A DNA stretch of 64,000 nucleotides from an uncultured bacterium (GTDB lineage Bacteria > Bacillota > Clostridia > Lachnospirales > Lachnospiraceae), in the NCBI GenBank assembly GCA_905215155.1, contig CAJMPJ010000013.1, forward strand, positions 1 to 64,000, written 5' to 3'. The notes beneath the pieces are model-generated. The model did not search any database. It was given only the letters and a program-made list of their open reading frames with translations, and was not told the DNA's origin. Shown here in pieces: positions 16,530 through 25,457 of the stretch. Every line of letters begins with the position of its first letter. Position 1 is the stretch's first letter. Made by a program: the position numbers and the translations under genes.

Positions 16530-18880
16530 GTCGAGTAGGTCAGCGATATTACTACCGCTTTCCCCTCTAAGAACCGTGCGTGAGAGTTTCCCCTCACACG
16601 GCTCAAGCACTTATAAGCCCTGCGTTAGCAGAACCAGTTCATCAACATTTTTCGAGTAATGAAGTTCTCTGTGGCAATCAGCATGTAATAAAACATTCTT
16701 TTCTTTAAAATCTGCTCCCACTTCCGTATGGATTCGGAATCCCCGTTCCACTGTGATAGGTTCACCACAATGCGGACAAATGCCTTTCTGCATTTTGTAC
16801 AGTGCATTTAATTTCTTTCTTCCATTGATTTCACGAAGCATTCTCTTTGTGTCTCTGTCCTCAAAATATTCTGTGAAACGCTCGTCAAATGGTGTCGCTT
16901 CTGATTTTGTTTTCAGCCACCTTACTATTTTAGTATCAGTAGCATATATCAGATGTAATTCAAATGAGTCTGCCATATTTACACTGAATGTCCAGTTCCT
17001 TGTGCCGACTCTCCTGAAGTATTTCTTTGCTATCCATTTGTGGCTTTTCTTCGGATGCCTGCGTTTGCACCATCTCCACAGACATCTCCATACATCGAAA
17101 TCAAATCTGTCAAACGCCTGCGAGGAGACATTATACTTTTGGAAATTTACCCAACCTCTGATGACCGGATTTAACTTTCTTATCAAGTCTTCCTGTTTCA
17201 TAGATGGATTTTGCTTTATAATCTCCCGTATCTTATTCACAATGGCTTTATAGTTCTTTTTGGATGGTTTTGTAAGAAGCTTGTCTTTATACCACCGTAT
17301 ATTGCATCCGAGAAAATCAAAACCATCTTCGATATGGGTAATCACTGTCTTTTCTTCTGACAGTTCCAACCCTCTCTCTGATAAAAATTCCCGGATAATC
17401 GGGAGAACACCTGCTTCCAAAAGCTCTCTGCTTTCGCCTGTGACGATGAAATCGTCAGCATAACGTATAAAGTTCACTTTTGGAAAATATGCTTTTCCAT
17501 CCCTTTTAGTTTTGTGGTATTTCTTCCTAATCTGGATTTCCAGACCATCCAACACCATGTTGCAGATAGTTGGTGAAATAGCCGAACCCTGTGGGCTGCC
17601 GAGGTCTGTCGGAAATAATCTTCCGGTCTCAACGTACCCACTCTTTAACCATTTACGCAGAATATCTCTGTCCATTGGGATATGGTTCAATATCCATTCG
17701 TGACTGATATTATCAAAACAGCCTTTAATATCTCCTTCCAGCACCCATTTAGGGGATTTTGCTTTATTCAGACAGGTAAAACACTGTTCGATTGCATCCT
17801 GGACACATCTCTTTGCTCTAAATCCATAGGAGTTAGGGTCAGCAGTGACTTCCGCAATCGGTTCCAGTGCAAATTTGTACAATGTCTGCATCGCTCTATC
17901 CTTCATACATGGGATACTGAGCGGCCTCATTTTTCCGTTCTTTTTCGGGATATATACCCTCTTTAACGGTAATGGTTTGTAGCCTCTTCGTTTTAAACTG
18001 AGAATTGCTTCATATTTCAGTTTGGGAGTAGACCATAAGATTTTGTCTACACCTGCTGTCTTTTTGCCTTTATTACTCGTTACTCTTTTTACAGCTAAAG
18101 CACGTCCGTAGAAAGAGTGTGTAAGCAGCCATTGCAAAGACTTTACTTTGCCGGTTCTGCCCTGTTGATGAGCCTTTACGATACGCATTTGCAGTTTTTT
18201 AACGTATGCATTCGCTTTGTTCCAGTCGATGCTGTCCCATGCCTTTGCAACGTCAGAAGTCGCACACATTTTCATGTTCATTTGCCTTACTCCTTTCAAA
18301 AATTCTATAAACTCTCTCGTAATTAAGCACCATGCGGAATTCTGCTCCCCTTTCGGGTGGGGCAAATTTTGAACCCCTATCCGTCCTCATTACAAGGTCG
18401 GCATTCGCTTCCTCCGCAATCCTTTACCCGCATTCCCAACGGCTTTCCTTACGGTCCGCTTGCCTTTATAGGCAAGAATACGGGCTTGACACGTTTCACT
18501 TAATCAACAATTATTGATAGTTTAGGTTCCACCTCTACTCCGGCAGTCTAATGTCCGTGTATTCCTATCGTGGAGAGGAATATCCAACTGCACACCTTTT
18601 GGTTCAAGCCTATCAGCTACTTTGGCTTGTTCAGTCTTAACGAAGCTTACAGTGATTCAGTTAATTAACCATGCTATCAGAAAGCTTGCACCCTAACCGC
18701 CTTGTAGCTAGCAGTTTCGCTTCTCCCTCACGGGATTAGCTCCAAATAGGGTTCCATTTATATCCGCTTCCGAACAGTGCCATTACTGGCAAAGCCGGGG
18801 ATATTAGCTTCATCCAACGGAATGGATGGTTTGGTCGGTATTACCGCCAAACAGTTAAATTAAGCGACTTCGTGTCGCAC
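16530..18880 (-). mobile_element. Group II intron 1 (in the SNF2 helicase gene)
   Basis: 2351 bases on the minus strand. The 5' end is GTGCGACACG (18880 downward), the group II GTGYG consensus; the 3' end is CTACTCGAC. Just before it lies a typical domain V: a GAGCCGTGTGAGG arm, GAAA loop, and CGCACGGTTC arm (about 16562-16596), then a domain VI stem. The boundaries were set by the host protein: exon codons ATG TGG join CAG CTG to give YMWQLIESKQKF. It encodes its own maturase-reverse transcriptase in domain IV. Confidence 0.9.
16611..18281 (-). CDS. ltrA: Group II intron reverse transcriptase/maturase with HNH endonuclease
   Basis: 556 aa from the Met at 18281, with AGGAGT 7 bases upstream; the frame is open for 28 more codons without a site. 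It splices its intron and copies it into new targets. Domains: RT blocks with KKNGKMRPLSIPCMKDRAMQ, GDIKGCFDNISH, GSPQGSAISP and the catalytic RYADD (~residue 270); the maturase X domain (~340-440); and an HNH-type zinc domain at the end (CPHCGEPI ... HTEVG ... HADCHRELH). All key residues look intact, so the intron may be mobile. It looks like a chloroplast-like (CL) lineage, but that subclass is tentative. Confidence 0.9.
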   Translation of the reverse strand: MNMKMCATSDVAKAWDSIDWNKANAYVKKLQMRIVKAHQQGRTGKVKSLQWLLTHSFYGRALAVKRVTSNKGKKTAGVDKILWSTPKLKYEAILSLKRRGYKPLPLKRVYIPKKNGKMRPLSIPCMKDRAMQTLYKFALEPIAEVTADPNSYGFRAKRCVQDAIEQCFTCLNKAKSPKWVLEGDIKGCFDNISHEWILNHIPMDRDILRKWLKSGYVETGRLFPTDLGSPQGSAISPTICNMVLDGLEIQIRKKYHKTKRDGKAYFPKVNFIRYADDFIVTGESRELLEAGVLPIIREFLSERGLELSEEKTVITHIEDGFDFLGCNIRWYKDKLLTKPSKKNYKAIVNKIREIIKQNPSMKQEDLIRKLNPVIRGWVNFQKYNVSSQAFDRFDFDVWRCLWRWCKRRHPKKSHKWIAKKYFRRVGTRNWTFSVNMADSFELHLIYATDTKIVRWLKTKSEATPFDERFTEYFEDRDTKRMLREINGRKKLNALYKMQKGICPHCGEPITVERGFRIHTEVGADFKEKNVLLHADCHRELHYSKNVDELVLLTQGL

Positions 18881-18983
18881 CCACATGTAACTGTCGAAGG
18901 TTGCTTCCGTCACATACCGATAGATATGCACTTTCTTATTCATATTACCCTGACGGATGATACGCCCTTCCCTTTGTTCCAGG
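18881..18983 (-). pseudogene. Methylase/SNF2 helicase, middle fragment (second piece)
   Basis: 103 bases stranded between the IME and the group II intron. They read LEQREGRIIRQGNMNKKVHI and then a run ending TEATFDSYMW, including helicase motif VI (REGRIIRQG). The first codon is split: GA lies before the IME insertion and C here, so WKPSD-LEQREGR is restored when the IME is excised. Two plus 103 bases equals 35 codons, so phase is exact on both sides. Confidence 0.9.
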
Positions 18984-19007
18984 TCAGTCGGTCATTTTTT
19001 GCGGACA
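18984..19007 (-). repeat. IME attachment end, recombinase side
   Basis: Crossover TCAG at 18984-18987 followed by the arm motif TTTTGCGGACA at 18997-19007. The recombinase stop codon TGA (18984-18986) is part of the crossover sequence, so it is kept in both integrated and excised forms. Confidence 0.75.
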
Positions 19008-20840
19008 GTTCATACATGCTATCCTTTTCTGTTCTCTGCTCCTGCGTTTGCTCTCGTTTGATTTCTCCCTCCGTATCTTCTTGGCACAAGCAGGACAATA
19101 CCTTGATGCACCAGAGCCCGGGACATATTCAACGCCGCACACCGTACAATTTTTAGCGGGCATTGCTGCCCACCGTTTTGTAGGTATGATATGTAATTCA
19201 TCGACAAAGCCGATGAATTTATAGTAAATCTTGATTTCCTGCTTCACTGTTCCGTCTGCCATCTTCTCACGCTCCGAAACAAGTATCTTGTCTATGAGTG
19301 CGTTTATAACTGTTGCATCCAGTTCTTTTAAGCCTTGATAATTTCGGATAAGGGCGAGGAAGTCACGGATTCCCCGTGATTTCTCGTAGCTTTCATTAAG
19401 AGTTTCCGTCACCTCTTTCAGCCTTGCTTCAATTTCAAGCTGCTCTTTCTGGTATTTCCCCGACATCATCTCAAAATTCCGCTCGGTAATACGCTCCATG
19501 ACCTTATCCTCGTAGAGAGAGGAAAACAGCCTGTCCAGTTCCGCAAGGCGTTTGTTCAGCTTCTTACGTTCTTTCTCTAATGCTTTCGCCCTGCTCTGGT
19601 CTGTTTCCGTGAGCCGCTTTTCTATGGCCCTGACCGCCTTTTCATCATTCACTGCCATATCCGCAAAACAGTTGATGTCGGCAAGAACGGCATTGAATAA
19701 ATCCCTTGCTTCTATATTGTGGGCACTACACTCGCTTCTTCCGTTTCTTGCATAATTATTACATGAATACTGTACACAGTCGATAATCTCTGGGCGTTTC
19801 CTCCTGTGTACGTTCATTGCCCGCAGAGCACATCCGCAGTCCACACACTTGATAACGCCTGCAAAAATATTTACAAATCCTCCCTTGTTCTGTGGAAGCC
19901 TACGACTTGTAATAAGCTGTTGGACAATATCAAATTCCTCCTGCGTGACTATTCCCTCATGGGTATTGGGTATCACTTCCCATTCTTCGGGCAGCTTAGA
20001 GGGGCGTTTCTTGCTTTTCATATTGGCGGCAATCCGTTTGTAGCCTACAAGATTTCCCGCATATATCGGGCTTCTTAAAATGCTCCTCACGCTGTTCCCA
20101 CTCCAAATATAGCGTTTGTCCTCGTTCCCCTCAAAATGACGTTCAAAGCCTGTTTCGCCACGCTCCGCCGCATAAGCGGCAGGGCGTAGGATATGCTGTT
20201 TATTAAGATGTCTGCAAATTTTGGCAACTCCATTCCCTTTTAATGCAAGGTCGAATATCTCTTTTACAACATGTGCCACTTTATCATCTATCAGCAGATG
20301 GTTGTGGTCGGCAGGGTCTTTGATATAGCCATAAGGGGCGGTAGTTCCCATGAATTTCCCCTGTTGAAACCTCGCCCGATATGCCGATTTTATCTTAACA
20401 GATATGTCAGCGGCATACATTTCGTTTAAAATGTTGCGGAAAGGCGTGATGTCCATAGCAGATTTATTCAAGGTATCTACGCCGTCATTGACCGCTATAT
20501 ACCTCACGTTATGCTCTGGGAAGAAAACTTCCAGATATAACCCACAATCAAGATAGTTTCTCCCCAGACGGGATAAATCTTTCGTAATCACGCAGTTTAT
20601 CAGACCGCTTTCAATGTCTTTTATCATATTCTGGAAACTTGGTCTTTGGAAATTTGTACCAGAATAACCATCGTCCACATACGTTTTTGCTATGTGCCAT
20701 CCCTGCTTTTTCACATAATCCGTGAGGATGGATTTCTGTGTCGCAATGCTCGCACTCTCGTTATCCGTACCATCGTCTTTAGATAAGCGGCAATAAATGC
20801 CGACTAAATAGATTTTCTTTTCTTCTTTGATTCCTGCCAT
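18984..20840 (-). CDS. Large serine recombinase (site-specific integrase of the IME)
   Basis: 618 aa, usual for large serine integrases. The resolvase catalytic domain starts GIYCRLSKDDG with nucleophile Ser-20 and contains TKDLSRLGRNYLD (~95-107). A recombinase domain (~170-290) is followed by a zinc ribbon (CVDCGCALRAM...CVQYSCNNYARN) and a long coiled coil (~385-470). The extra tail has CTVCGVEY...RYCPACAKK, a second probable zinc knuckle. GGAGG lies 9 bases before the start. The gene ends inside the attachment site. It catalyses integration and excision of the element; no separate directionality factor is identified. Confidence 0.9.
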   Translation of the reverse strand: MAGIKEEKKIYLVGIYCRLSKDDGTDNESASIATQKSILTDYVKKQGWHIAKTYVDDGYSGTNFQRPSFQNMIKDIESGLINCVITKDLSRLGRNYLDCGLYLEVFFPEHNVRYIAVNDGVDTLNKSAMDITPFRNILNEMYAADISVKIKSAYRARFQQGKFMGTTAPYGYIKDPADHNHLLIDDKVAHVVKEIFDLALKGNGVAKICRHLNKQHILRPAAYAAERGETGFERHFEGNEDKRYIWSGNSVRSILRSPIYAGNLVGYKRIAANMKSKKRPSKLPEEWEVIPNTHEGIVTQEEFDIVQQLITSRRLPQNKGGFVNIFAGVIKCVDCGCALRAMNVHRRKRPEIIDCVQYSCNNYARNGRSECSAHNIEARDLFNAVLADINCFADMAVNDEKAVRAIEKRLTETDQSRAKALEKERKKLNKRLAELDRLFSSLYEDKVMERITERNFEMMSGKYQKEQLEIEARLKEVTETLNESYEKSRGIRDFLALIRNYQGLKELDATVINALIDKILVSEREKMADGTVKQEIKIYYKFIGFVDELHIIPTKRWAAMPAKNCTVCGVEYVPGSGASRYCPACAKKIRREKSNESKRRSREQKRIACMNCPQKMTD

Positions 20841-20894
20841 ACTGTAAAACCTCCGTATCTGTCCTATCTGTTTTCATGTCCCATTGCGTACATT

Positions 20895-21158
20895 CTAAGC
20901 GGACAGCCCCTCATTGTCGAAGGTGTCGCCCTCGGCAATCTTCTTCCGAATATCCTCGGAGATAATCGGGACAAACGCTTCTGTAACGGTCTGTGTGCCG
21001 ACATATTCACGGCTGATTATCATCTGCACTGGTGCTTTTGGCACGATACGCTTTCTCTTTTTATCTGCTTTCTTATCCTCGCCCATACTTAAATCTTCCT
21101 TTCCAGACAGGGCAGGGAAGAGTTTGGAAATGTCCCCGCCCTGCCAATCAGATACCAT
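20895..21158 (-). CDS. Small unknown IME protein
   Basis: 87 aa; start ATG overlaps the stop of the YdbC-like gene (TAATG), so translation is coupled. A basic KKADKKRKRIVPKAP stretch (~29-43) precedes a short acidic C-terminus. No family recognised. Its position between YdbC-like and recombinase genes is common in Clostridia serine-recombinase elements, which might suggest an accessory recombination or regulatory role; that is inference. Confidence 0.6.
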   Translation of the reverse strand: MVSDWQGGDISKLFPALSGKEDLSMGEDKKADKKRKRIVPKAPVQMIISREYVGTQTVTEAFVPIISEDIRKKIAEGDTFDNEGLSA

Positions 21159-21388
21159 TAATCCTCGCTGTTTAATTCTTTCTGTAATGCTTTAAGGAGT
21201 GCCGCCGCTTCATCAGCGTTCAGCGTGATTCCCTTGCCGCACTTTTCACGGTTCGGGGAAAAGCTGCGGATGTCATACTTCGGCTCTTTCCCATTCCATG
21301 AAATGAGATTGATTTCCTTTGTGTAGCCACTGTCGCCCGTAGACAATACTGCGATTTCCTTTACGATTTCATACTGGATTTCTCTCAT
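21158..21388 (-). CDS. YdbC/PC4-like ssDNA-binding family protein
   Basis: 76 aa with the compact pattern IVKEIAVLSTGDSGYTKEINLISWNGKEPKYDIRSF, matching the YdbC family (PC4-like fold) found in mobile elements; it ends in a helix DEAAALLKALQKEL. Such proteins bind single-stranded DNA. It lies after the parB-like gene and is translationally coupled to the next gene, within the replication/mobilization block. Confidence 0.7.
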   Translation of the reverse strand: MREIQYEIVKEIAVLSTGDSGYTKEINLISWNGKEPKYDIRSFSPNREKCGKGITLNADEAAALLKALQKELNSED

Positions 21389-21433
21389 TCTCCATACCTC
21401 AACTCTCTGTATTTACTTCCCGAAAAAAGAAGA

Positions 21434-22288
21434 TTAGCGGCTGTCACGGTTGCGTTTCCTCTGCAACTCACGCTCCAAAAGTTTGATGATGGTTTCCTCC
21501 ATCTGCTTCGGCGTTGTGTTCTTCGGAAAGTATTTTTTCAGCTTGCTTGTGTTGATTTTCAAGGTTTCTTTCTGGTTGCCCTTTTCCTCCGTCATAATCG
21601 CAAATATCGTATCCATGTCAAGCCGCCCGCTCTGGCTTAACTGTTTCATCCGCTGTGCCTGTGAGAGTGAGGGCGTTGCTTCTTCGCTCTCCATCGTGGC
21701 AAAGAGGTTTTCCTGCTCGTCTTTCTTCAAGAAGGACAGTTCCACCGCAGGCGTGAGGGCGATTTTCCCCTCGTCCACCATCTGCAAAATCGGCGGTATC
21801 AGTTCCGTCAGGCGGATAAAACGCTGCACGGTCATCCTGCCCACGCCGAAGCCCTGTGCCACCTTGTCGTCCGTCCGCAACTTCGTCACAACTTGTGACG
21901 AGGTTAAGTCTGTGCGGAAACCCTGCCGCTTCATGGCTTCGGATTTCATCTTGTAAGCAAACGCCCGCTCCGATGGCAGGATATTCTCACGCTGCAAATT
22001 GCTGTCTACAAGGGTGATGATGGCTCGGTCACGGTCTAAGGGCAGGACAAACGCAGGCACGGTATTTATCCCTGCAAGTTCAGAAGCACGGACACGCCGC
22101 TGTCCTGCAATCACTTCATAACCGTCCCCGTCCTCTTTCGGGCGTGTGATTATCGGCGTGACAATGCCAAATTCCTTGATGCTTTCCGCTAACTCTGACA
22201 GTGTTTCATCTTCTGCCACATGAAACGGATTGTCGGGGAACGGGTACAAGTCTTTGGTCTTTAACACCTTAAAATCCTGTTTCTTCAT
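21434..22288 (-). CDS. ParB/Spo0J-like partition or nuclease-domain protein
   Basis: 284 aa. The N-terminal ParB domain reads IKEFGIVTPIITRPK...YEVIAGQRRVRASELAGINTVPAFV, with ENILPSERAFAYKMK following, then the HTH region (KVAQGFGVGRMTVQRFIRLTELIPPILQMVDEGKIALTPAVELS). The C-terminus is basic. Such proteins bind centromere-like sites or regulate copy number of mobile elements; no ParA partner is seen in this element. It follows the relaxase gene by 8 bases. Confidence 0.8.
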   Translation of the reverse strand: MKKQDFKVLKTKDLYPFPDNPFHVAEDETLSELAESIKEFGIVTPIITRPKEDGDGYEVIAGQRRVRASELAGINTVPAFVLPLDRDRAIITLVDSNLQRENILPSERAFAYKMKSEAMKRQGFRTDLTSSQVVTKLRTDDKVAQGFGVGRMTVQRFIRLTELIPPILQMVDEGKIALTPAVELSFLKKDEQENLFATMESEEATPSLSQAQRMKQLSQSGRLDMDTIFAIMTEEKGNQKETLKINTSKLKKYFPKNTTPKQMEETIIKLLERELQRKRNRDSR

Positions 22289-22296
22289 TCACATAT

Positions 22297-23262
22297 CTAC
22301 CTTTCTTTCGCTCTGCTTCTATGATTTTTCTGCAATTCTTCCAACACTTCGGGCGGTATTTTTGACAGCAGCCGCCCCATCTGCTCGTTGGTTCTCTGCA
22401 ATTCAAATATCTTCTGATTCGCTTTCTGCACCTTTAGTTCCTGCTCGTACTTTTCATCACGCATACGCCCCGCATAGTCTGATTCCTGCCCAATTCTCTC
22501 TTTCAAACTGTCGATATACGCCTGCTGTTTCCCGATTTCCTTAGAGAATTTCTCCACGTCTGGCAGCCATGCAGAGAGTAAATCTAACGCTTTATCCCTT
22601 TTCTTCCCTGCGTTAAAGGCGTTGATGTCGGATAGGGCAGACACGATTTCTTCATACTGTTTATCAAGCCTGCCGCCTAATTTATAGAGCCATGTGGGGA
22701 CGTGTTTCCGCTTGGTTTCCATTGAGGACTGCCCCCGTTCAAGCTGATTCCACCGTGAGGACATCCGCTCATGGTAGGCGGTCTGCCACTCGGATAATGA
22801 TTTCTGGTTGCCTAAGATAGCTTTCGCTGACAGCTTATTGTCTGGCGTAATCGGCACAAAGCAGAGGTGCATATGGGGCGTTCTCTCGTCCATATGGACG
22901 ACAGCGGAGAGGATATTCTGCTTTCCAACACGCTCCGAAATGAAGTCAAGAGCCGTCTGGAAATACGCTTTTTGTTCTTCGGGCGGTAACTGGTTCATAA
23001 ATTCTGGTGAAGCTGTGATGAGCGTTTCCACCATCATCACGCTGTCTTTCCTTGTCCTGCACCCCGCTTCGGCTACCATGCGGTTAATCTCTTTCTTGTA
23101 GGTGTACTTTGGTGGTGCTATGAGATGGTAATTGTTTTTAGAGCGTTCCATATCTATATCTGGGTTGCTTTTGTAGGCTTCTTTCTTCCGCTCGTTGTGG
23201 CGTTCACAAGCCGCAACGCCGCCCGCTTTTCGTTTCTGGAAACGCAGGATTGCATAAGGCAT
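22297..23262 (-). CDS. mob: MOBV-family relaxase (Mob/Pre)
   Basis: 321 aa from the Met at 23262 (AGGAGG 8 bases upstream); the frame is open through the upstream repeats but those residues are encoded by repeat DNA. It would nick the element at oriT and lead the strand into a recipient. The start MPYAILRFQKRK and the metal-binding motif HMDERTPHMHLCF (~residue 122-134, HxDE...PHxH) are hallmarks of Mob_Pre. The C-terminal third is a coiled coil. The matching oriT lies about 300 bases upstream. Its length is short of full-size Mob proteins (~400-500), with the C-terminus reduced. Confidence 0.9.
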   Translation of the reverse strand: MPYAILRFQKRKAGGVAACERHNERKKEAYKSNPDIDMERSKNNYHLIAPPKYTYKKEINRMVAEAGCRTRKDSVMMVETLITASPEFMNQLPPEEQKAYFQTALDFISERVGKQNILSAVVHMDERTPHMHLCFVPITPDNKLSAKAILGNQKSLSEWQTAYHERMSSRWNQLERGQSSMETKRKHVPTWLYKLGGRLDKQYEEIVSALSDINAFNAGKKRDKALDLLSAWLPDVEKFSKEIGKQQAYIDSLKERIGQESDYAGRMRDEKYEQELKVQKANQKIFELQRTNEQMGRLLSKIPPEVLEELQKNHRSRAKER

Positions 23263-23302
23263 AGGCGGATTCCTCCTTTCTTTCGGCGGGTGACCGTCCT
23301 TT

Positions 23303-23427
23303 GGGGTGACAGCGGTGACGGTGGTGACAGCAGTTTTGGGATACCCCCTGCCGACTGCCGCAACTGTCACCCTCACCCCCTGCATGACGGTCATGTCGAT
23401 GATGACGGTGTTTTTGGGATACCCCCC
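23303..23427 (-). repeat. Long repeats, copies 1 and 2 (minus orientation)
   Basis: Copy 1 (23303-23347) and the more diverged copy 2 (23382-23427) share GGGTATCCCAAAA followed by stacked GTGAC/GTCAC units when read on the minus strand. They lie just before the relaxase start, facing two similar copies at 23707-23847 in opposite orientation. Confidence 0.75.
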
Positions 23428-23532
23428 TCGCAAGAGCCGTCACCGTCATGCCGCCATTCTTTTATCCGAAGCCGTAAGGCGTAGGATAGCAGGGCACAGC
23501 CCTGCCTTAAGGGAGTCCAGAGGGAACGTCTG

Positions 23533-23580
23533 GCACACGACTTTGCAGGGCAAAGTGTAGTGTGTTACACCCTGTAAACG
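23533..23580 (+). other. oriT: Predicted oriT of the IME (MOBV type)
   Basis: GCACACGACTTTGC begins a segment with the hairpin ACTTTGC (23540-23546) and GCAAAGT (23550-23556), followed by TAGTGTGTTA (23558-23567). This closely follows the pMV158-type oriT, where a similar ACTTT...AAAGT hairpin precedes the TAGTG/TGTTA nick site. The expected nick is between 23562 and 23563. It lies between the repA-like and mob genes, next to a MOBV relaxase. Confidence 0.75.
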
Positions 23581-23706
23581 CAGTCGGAAAAATCGGAATG
23601 ATTTTTCTGACCGCAGGGGTGGTTTTACACGACCGAAAAGGGCGAGTAAATCTCACGCCTGCATTTTGCGTTTACGGGGTGTTCTCCCGTAGGGATGACA
23701 GCGGCA

Positions 23707-23847
23707 GGGTATCCTAAAATCACTGTCACCACCGTCACTGCTGTCACCCGCAGGGCAGAGCCGCCAGCTTTACATGGCTTTAAGCGTCAATGACAGTAAC
23801 AGGGGGGTATCCTAATATCGCTGTCACCACCATCACCGCTGTCACCC
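23707..23847 (+). repeat. Long repeats, copies 3 and 4 (plus orientation)
   Basis: Two 43-bp copies, 23707-23749 and about 23805-23847, differ at four positions and begin GGGTATCCTAA, ending GCTGTCACCC. Copy 1 matches them well in inverted orientation. Copy 4 encodes the Gly-Asp-rich tail of the RepA-like ATPase. They may be binding sites for a replication or partition protein. Confidence 0.75.
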
Positions 23848-24812
23848 GCCCTCCTTGCAAGGGCAATCCGCCTGCCGTCTTTCCTGCGGCTGTACTGGTA
23901 GCAGATACGGTTCTCGCTTAAAAATGTGGTGCGGTATTCATTCAGCCATTTCGTAATCACCGTGGGTATGGTTTCCGTTTCCCCCATAGCGGCTAACAGT
24001 TCCGTTGCCGTGCCTATCCATTCTTCCTTATCCCTCATAAAATCCACCAACCGAAAAAGGACATCTGGTATCGTTTCTTTCGCAAGCTGCTCCTGCGTTT
24101 TCCGCTCCACAAGCTCCCAACGGCAATCACGGAAACGCAGCGTGTATTCCTGATAAGGCGTGTCCCTGCCCGTCACATACAGCTTGGCGGTGTCAGACGC
24201 ACGTTTCTCCTTTTCCAGAACAAAGGTAGCGTCCGCACTCCCCGTTAATCCTGTCGTCCCAGACACCTTGTTGAACACGTCGCTGTCATTCTGCTTTCGG
24301 ATGTGGTGTACGACAATGACCGCCAGAGAGTGCCTGTCGGCAAAGTCTTTGATGAGGGAGATGTCCCCATAGTCGCTTGCATAGGCATTGTCTTTTGAAG
24401 CTGTACGGACTTTCTGCAAGGTATCAATGACAATGAGCCTGCTGTCTGGGTAATCTTTCAGATAATCTTCAAGCTGCACGATAAGACCGTCTGACAGCTT
24501 GCAGCTTGCCACGGCAAAGTGGAGCCGCCCGCTTGCTTCGTCCGTCAAACGAAATAACCTGTCCTGTATGCGGCAGAACGTGTCCTCAAGGCAGAGGTAA
24601 AGCACATCGCCCTCCATTGTCGGCATATCCCATAAAGGGATTCCCTGCGACACGCATAAGCATAGCTTCAGCATGAGCCAGCTTTTGCCTATCTTCTGTG
24701 AGCCGCAGAACAGCGATAAGCCTGTCGGGATAAGGCTGTCCACCACAAAGGATGGTTTCTCAAGCGGTTCATAAAGGAGCGTTTCGGCGTTGACTGTCTG
24801 TAACTTCTGCAT
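23787..24812 (-). CDS. RepA-like RecA-fold ATPase / helicase (AAA_25)
   Basis: 341 aa, hexameric replicative helicase type as in RSF1010 RepA. Walker A SLFCGSQKIGKSW is at ~residues 33-45, Walker B SRLIVIDTLQKV at ~124-135, and AVIVVHHIRKQ follows. The C-terminal third is a winged-helix-like region. The last ~20 residues (AGDSGDGGDSDIRIPP) are encoded by the 43-bp repeat DNA, so they may be DNA-driven rather than functional. AGGAGG start site. It probably supports replication of the excised element together with the repeats and ParB-like protein. Confidence 0.8.
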   Translation of the reverse strand: MQKLQTVNAETLLYEPLEKPSFVVDSLIPTGLSLFCGSQKIGKSWLMLKLCLCVSQGIPLWDMPTMEGDVLYLCLEDTFCRIQDRLFRLTDEASGRLHFAVASCKLSDGLIVQLEDYLKDYPDSRLIVIDTLQKVRTASKDNAYASDYGDISLIKDFADRHSLAVIVVHHIRKQNDSDVFNKVSGTTGLTGSADATFVLEKEKRASDTAKLYVTGRDTPYQEYTLRFRDCRWELVERKTQEQLAKETIPDVLFRLVDFMRDKEEWIGTATELLAAMGETETIPTVITKWLNEYRTTFLSENRICYQYSRRKDGRRIALARRAGDSGDGGDSDIRIPPCYCH

Positions 24813-25441
24813 GGCTTTCCTCCTTTCGGGCGGTGTCTTTGTTTTCGTTGCACATAGGCGTTGACCTCCTTAAAAATAGATTTACTCCCACGGAAAAAAG
24901 TGAGAGTATGTAATGCCGCCAATCCCACACAAATAAAAAACAGATTTCTTTTTCGGGCGGTGTCGGTCACGGTTGGAGATATTTCTTCAATTTCCGCCTT
25001 TACTTTCTCCTTTGCAATCGCAACAGATTTCTGTATTGCCGAAGCGGTGCAATGCTCCATAGCGGCGATTTGGTAAAAATTGAACTCATACTCGTAGTAG
25101 AGCAGGAAACGCCGCCTTTGTATCTCTGGAAGGCTCCCAACCGCCTTATAGAGCGTTTCATTCCGTTCTTCCTCAACCATGCGTTCATCAAGGCTCTTAG
25201 GCACACGCAACGCCCGTCTGTAAAGGGTTTCGTCCCATACCTCGTTAAACTCCCTGTGCCGCTCGTCCCATTAGAAAAGATTCCTGTTCCTGCGCTCCAT
25301 CTGCCGAAACTCCATAAAGAACTGTTCCGACACTTCCAACTCGTGGGATTTGCCCTGCCCGTCCTTAAAGCTGATAAAATACCTTGTGCCGCTTTCCGTG
25401 GATTCCTCCCGAAGCGTGTATGCCTTAACCCTGTATGCCAT
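24689..25441 (-). pseudogene. Sigma-70-like transposon regulator broken by a stop codon
   Basis: A frame starting MAYRVKAYTLREESTESG at 25441 stops at a TAA (25271-25273) after 56 residues. The same frame continues directly with WDERHREFNEVWDETLYRRALRVPK and then a region-4-like helix-turn-helix, LPEIQRRRFLLYYEYEFNFYQIAAMEHCTASAIQKS. Intact relatives read through this point, so the gene was probably inactivated by one nonsense change; a true N-terminal peptide plus restart cannot be excluded. The end of the frame overlaps the ATPase gene by 124 bases and may be artefactual. Its intact role would be transcription control in the element. Confidence 0.7.
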
Positions 25442-25457
25442 CCTGTTGTCCTCCTGC

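Noticed and set aside
16530..16610. A Met-initiated open frame starting MLEPCEGKLS that leads into the helicase C-terminus
   Set aside because: Its first ~27 codons are intron domain V/VI sequence; the real coding part begins at 16529 after the splice junction.
18300..18880. A possible EBS1 (CCGCATG) pairing with the 5' exon of intron 1
   Set aside because: It lies about 550 bases into the intron, too far for domain I, and pairs imperfectly; no confident EBS was found by eye.
23263..23433. Extended relaxase start at 23433 through the repeat DNA
   Set aside because: The segment encodes only repeat-derived low-complexity residues, whereas MPYAILRFQ at 23262 is the normal family start with AGGAGG.
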